Made by a program: the position numbers and the translations under genes | Shown: piece after piece, positions 60,674 through 64,000 of the stretch | Position numbering within the stretch: the stretch's first letter is position 1 | How the letters are laid out: each line of letters opens with the position of its first letter | The notes under the pieces: generated by a model | What the model saw: the letters and a program-made list of their open reading frames with translations, nothing else | Told to the model about the DNA's origin: nothing | The model's database searches: none | NCBI RefSeq assembly: GCF_003946915.1 | Contig: NZ_RPOC01000020.1 | Location: 1-64,000 of the forward strand | Length of the DNA: 64,000 bases | Direction of reading: 5' to 3' | DNA from: Flavobacterium ustbae | GTDB taxonomy: Bacteria; Bacteroidota; Bacteroidia; Flavobacteriales; Flavobacteriaceae

Positions 60674-62911
60674 TTACTTTGCCGCCAACAAAGCAGCCAT
60701 TTTTTTCTTATCTCCTACAACCCACAAAATATCATTTTTTTCTAAAATCAAACTAGATTCGGGGTTTAGGATACGGTTTCCGTTTCGTTCAATTCCTACG
60801 ACCATTCCATCTGTTTTTGCTCTAAATTGGCCGATACTTTTTTGAATAAATTCGTCTTGAGAAACTTCAAGCTGACGCAATACAATATCGGTTTCTTCTA
60901 CTTTACCAGGCGGTTCCGTTTCATTTTGAGTTAAGAATTTTGTGAATTCTGTAATTTGGGCATCGGTTCCAATTACACAGATTTCGTCGCCTGGAAATAA
61001 ACGCTCGTTTTTAGTCGGAATCGGAATCGTGACATCTCCACGTTTAATGTAAGCGATATTAATTCCTAATTGCTCTCGAATTTTTAGCTCTTGTAAAGTT
61101 TGTCCAACGAGATTAGATTCTTTTTTAATTTCGAAGAAAGACATGTGTCCGTCCCACGGCATTAAATTGGCATATCTTCTATCAATCTTTTTGTTTTCAC
61201 GATCATTCAGGTTTTTCAGAAAGTGATTTTCTATTTTATGGTATTGCTCGTTCAATTTTTTAGGGAATATTTGATACGCTCCCATCGCGATAATTAACGC
61301 AACGAAAGCAACCAAAGGAGAGAAGAAAATATTCAATAGAAATCCCACAAAGAATAAACCAAGACTCATTCGTATTAAAATAAGCATTAAAAGTGCTCCA
61401 CGGTATTTACGCTCTTCCCAAAGCGCTTCGACTTCATCTACTTTTACACGACGAAGTGAAAGCGCCCATAAAAATGGTGCAATTACAACTAAGGTTAGCA
61501 AAGCTGCCAAAGTATTTCCGAATCTTGTATCGGCTACCAAAGGCGCTACAAATTTAGATGACAATAATATAATGGCCGTAATAATAATAGTATGAAGTAT
61601 GATTTGCGTAATAGATGAGCGAAGTACAATCTGCCAAGTGCTTACCGATTTAATGGCTTGGGCATTTACACTGTAACGATTGATGTTCTTGACCCATCTT
61701 TTAGGCATTTTTGACTCTAAAAAGAAAGCAAAACGTTCCGAATATTTAATTAAAAATGGAGTCGTAAATGTCGTAATGGCAGATACGGCAACAATAATTG
61801 GATATAAGAAATCGCTTGTCACTTTTAAAGTCATTCCGAGGGTAGCGATGATAAAAGAGAACTCCCCAATTTGTGCCAGACTCATTCCGGTTTGAACAGA
61901 TTGTTTTAACGGCTGGCCAGAAATCAAGGCTCCGATAGAAGAACTGAAAGCTTTTCCGAAAATGGTCAATAATGTAATTATAGCAACAGGAAGCGCGTAG
62001 TTAACCAATGTTACAGGATTAATTAGCATTCCGACTGATACAAAGAACACAGCACCAAAAAAGTCTTTCACGGGCTGAATTAAATGTTCAATTTTTTCTG
62101 CCATAGTGGTTTCAGCAATAATAGATCCCATGATGAAGGCTCCTAAAGCTGGAGAAAAACCAACATTTGCAGCAAAAATTACCATCATTAGACATAATGC
62201 CAATGAGATAATAAGCAGCATTTCATCTGTCATTAGATGTTTTGCCTTCTTAAAAATAGTTGGGATAATAAATATTCCGCCTAAGAACCAGATGATTAGA
62301 AAGAAAATTAATTTTAAAACAGATTGCAATAATTCAGCTCCCGAAACTTGATCGCTTACCGCAATAGTCGATAGTAAAACCAGCATTAAAATGGCGACAA
62401 TATCTTCGACAATCAAAGCTCCGAAAACAATTCCGACGAATTTTTTTCCTTTAACACCTAATTCATCAAAAGCCCTGATAATAATGGTAGTTGAAGAAAT
62501 GGAAAGTGTCGCTCCCAAGAAAATACTATCCATTTTCCCCCAGCCCATCCACTGACCTACACAGTAACCGATTACGGTCATAAAAAAAATCTGTGTTATG
62601 GCGGTGACAGACGAAGTCCCTCCAACTTTCATTAGTTTTTTAAAGCTGAATTCGAGCCCCAAACTAAAAAGTAAAAATATAACCCCAATCTCTGCCCAAA
62701 CTTCTACACTTTTCATGTCGGTTATAGATGGGAAAAAATCAAAATGGTTTCCGGCCAAAAATCCTGCAATCAGGTAGCCTAAAACCAAAGGCTGTTTCAT
62801 TCTTTTAAATATTAAAACGGCAATTCCGGCAGTCATCAGGATTAATCCCAAATCACTAATTAAAGGTTGTAGGTGATGTGTAGTTTCTGCTGCGGCATTT
62901 AATGCAATCAT
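60674..62911 (-). CDS. Kef-type cation:proton antiporter with C-terminal TrkA-C domains
   Basis: About 745 aa from the ATG at 62911 (an upstream ATG at 62944 adds 11 residues). Twelve or more helices (about 20-390) with GYLIAGFLAGN, FSLGLEFSFKKL and the second bundle of helices near 450-560, then two regulatory TrkA-C-like segments (GQTLQELKIREQLGINIAYIKRGDVTIPIP; GQFRAKTDGMVVGIERNGNRILNPES). No Rossmann (TrkA-N) domain is seen, unlike KefB/C. Moves K+ or Na+ against H+. Confidence 0.9.
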   Translation of the reverse strand: MIALNAAAETTHHLQPLISDLGLILMTAGIAVLIFKRMKQPLVLGYLIAGFLAGNHFDFFPSITDMKSVEVWAEIGVIFLLFSLGLEFSFKKLMKVGGTSSVTAITQIFFMTVIGYCVGQWMGWGKMDSIFLGATLSISSTTIIIRAFDELGVKGKKFVGIVFGALIVEDIVAILMLVLLSTIAVSDQVSGAELLQSVLKLIFFLIIWFLGGIFIIPTIFKKAKHLMTDEMLLIISLALCLMMVIFAANVGFSPALGAFIMGSIIAETTMAEKIEHLIQPVKDFFGAVFFVSVGMLINPVTLVNYALPVAIITLLTIFGKAFSSSIGALISGQPLKQSVQTGMSLAQIGEFSFIIATLGMTLKVTSDFLYPIIVAVSAITTFTTPFLIKYSERFAFFLESKMPKRWVKNINRYSVNAQAIKSVSTWQIVLRSSITQIILHTIIITAIILLSSKFVAPLVADTRFGNTLAALLTLVVIAPFLWALSLRRVKVDEVEALWEERKYRGALLMLILIRMSLGLFFVGFLLNIFFSPLVAFVALIIAMGAYQIFPKKLNEQYHKIENHFLKNLNDRENKKIDRRYANLMPWDGHMSFFEIKKESNLVGQTLQELKIREQLGINIAYIKRGDVTIPIPTKNERLFPGDEICVIGTDAQITEFTKFLTQNETEPPGKVEETDIVLRQLEVSQDEFIQKSIGQFRAKTDGMVVGIERNGNRILNPESSLILEKNDILWVVGDKKKMAALLAAK

Positions 62912-63025
62912 ATAAAAATGTGGTATTTTTTTTAAGGAGCACATTCAGCTTTTCATTTACATGAAATTTACTGCACTTTTTTATTGTAAGTGGTTTGTTT
63001 ATACTGGTTTGGCTCCGAATTAAAT

Positions 63026-63060
63026 AAAAAAAGCTATCCCGATAAAGATAGCTTTTTTTG
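63026..63060 (-). terminator. Terminator after purB
   Basis: Stem aaaaaagctatc / gatagctttttt with an 8-nt loop, 22 bases beyond the purB stop. Confidence 0.85.
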
Positions 63061-63081
63061 GTAAAATATTTGGTATTTTTC

Positions 63082-64000
63082 TTAAATTCCTGTGTAATTA
63101 CTAGGAGTTATAGCTAATAATTCTGCTCTAACCGCATCTGAAACTTCTAAAGTTGCAATGAAATTATGAATCGCGTTTTTGTCGATTGCTTCATTGGTTC
63201 TTGTTAAGCCTTTTAAAGCTTCGTATGGATTTGGATATGCTTCACGACGTAGAATAGTCTGGATAGCTTCTGCTACAACTGCCCAGTTTTTCTCTAAATC
63301 TTCTGCAAATTTATTTTCGTTTAAAAGCAATTTGTTCAAACCTTTTAGAGTTGCTTCAAAAGCAATAACAGTATGTCCAAACGGAACTCCAACGTTACGT
63401 AAAACAGTGCTATCTGTTAAATCACGCTGTAATCTTGAAATTGGTAATTTTGCTGATAAATGCTCAAAAATAGCATTTGCAATTCCTAAGTTTCCTTCAG
63501 AATTTTCAAAATCAATTGGGTTTACTTTATGTGGCATTGCAGATGAACCAATTTCTCCAGCTTTAATTTTTTGTTTAAAATAATCCATTGAAACATACGT
63601 CCAAATATCACGATCTAGATCGATAATAATGGTGTTGATTCTTTTTAAAGCATCAAAGAAAGCTGCAAAATGATCGTAATGTTCAATTTGTGTTGTTGGG
63701 AATGAATGTTTTAAACCAAGGTCGGTTTCAACAAATTTATTTCCGAATTGTTTCCAGTCAATTTGTGGATACGCTACGTGGTGTGCATTGAAGTTTCCTG
63801 TTGCTCCTCCAAATTTTGCCGCAAACGGAATGTTGAACAACAAACGCATTTGCTCTTCTAAACGCTCAACAAATACCAAAATTTCTTTTCCTAGACGAGT
63901 AGGAGAAGCTGGCTGTCCGTGTGTACGCGCCAACATTGGAATGTCTTTCCATTCCACACTTAATTCTTTTAATTTGGCAATTACCGCAATTAAAGTCGGC
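63082..64000 (-). CDS. purB: Adenylosuccinate lyase, 5' end outside the window
   Basis: Last 306 codons of the fumarase/aspartase-family enzyme that forms AMP from adenylosuccinate and AICAR from SAICAR. The frame stays open to the window edge with text PTLIAVIAKLKELSVEWKD, so the Met/GTG at 63957 is internal. ARTHGQPASPTRLGKE holds the catalytic His, and the mobile signature loop is SSAMPHKVNPIDFENSEGN. Only the N-terminus is missing. Confidence 0.96.
   Translation of the reverse strand, partial: PTLIAVIAKLKELSVEWKDIPMLARTHGQPASPTRLGKEILVFVERLEEQMRLLFNIPFAAKFGGATGNFNAHHVAYPQIDWKQFGNKFVETDLGLKHSFPTTQIEHYDHFAAFFDALKRINTIIIDLDRDIWTYVSMDYFKQKIKAGEIGSSAMPHKVNPIDFENSEGNLGIANAIFEHLSAKLPISRLQRDLTDSTVLRNVGVPFGHTVIAFEATLKGLNKLLLNENKFAEDLEKNWAVVAEAIQTILRREAYPNPYEALKGLTRTNEAIDKNAIHNFIATLEVSDAVRAELLAITPSNYTGI

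Noticed and set aside
63179..63583. 134-codon antisense frame in purB
   Set aside because: Shadow of the conserved lyase frame.
63082..63957. purB starting at 63957
   Set aside because: The codon there is GTG encoding an internal Val; the conserved frame continues to the window edge.

Overview
The window looks like chromosomal DNA of a Flavobacterium (Bacteroidota, Flavobacteriaceae), probably close to the F. johnsoniae group. Signs of this are the AT-rich composition, promoters of the TAnnTTTG (-7) type instead of E. coli -10 boxes, a PafA-type alkaline phosphatase, SusC/RagA-style plug signatures, a two-subunit methylmalonyl-CoA mutase, and many flavobacterial housekeeping proteins. There is no prophage, insertion sequence, CRISPR array or obvious genomic island. 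It reads as core chromosome around dnaA, with intergenic spaces heavily colonised by short palindromic repeats.

Layout. 1-96: 3' end of a 5S rRNA (end of an rRNA operon). 281-10600: pafA, ald with a divergent Lrp/AsnC regulator, a long-form GAPDH, a DegP/HtrA protease, dapF, an acetyltransferase, mltG and an exported lysozyme-fold protein. 10639-15896 (minus): methylmalonyl-CoA mutase large and small subunits, separated by a ParE-type toxin/antitoxin-like pair, then a FtsB/DivIC-like protein and uridine kinase. 16273-21527 (minus): dienoyl-CoA-reductase-like SDR, aminotransferase, TonB-C protein, RsmI-like methylase, LMW phosphatase and dnaA. 21715-37864 (mostly plus): thioesterase, YigZ, HAD/ribD, prmC, MacB-like permease, hisS, tRNA-Trp, grpE-dnaJ, a NatA/NatB-like ABC pair, an NtrC-like regulator without a DNA-binding domain, a one-domain DEAD-like protein, DUF2007, HAD and GNAT. 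37933-46623: exported hypothetical, mtaB, two-lobe hypothetical, FabG-like SDR, scramblase-related protein, and an ECF sigma / membrane protein / VWA operon. 46998-64000: prolyl oligopeptidase, beta-propeller-like protein, PPK2, outer-membrane protein, MATE pump, small acidic protein, LTA-synthase-like sulfatase, meaB, Rrf2/NmrA pair, AEC transporter, 1-Cys peroxiredoxin, Kef-type antiporter and purB (cut by the window edge).

How the genes fit together. The mutase subunits and the distant MeaB chaperone form one propionate/succinyl-CoA module. Peptidoglycan and cell-division genes (dapF, mltG, lysozyme-fold protein, FtsB-like) cluster left of dnaA. Gene direction switches at dnaA (mostly minus just left, mostly plus right), as expected near a replication origin. 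The most unusual locus is 42886-46623: an ECF sigma factor, a single-pass membrane protein in the anti-sigma position ending in a SusC-plug-like segment, and a secreted VWA protein carrying a carboxypeptidase-regulatory-like domain plus a TonB-receptor plug without a barrel. At least six families of small inverted repeats recur between genes, some showing compensatory changes that preserve the stems.
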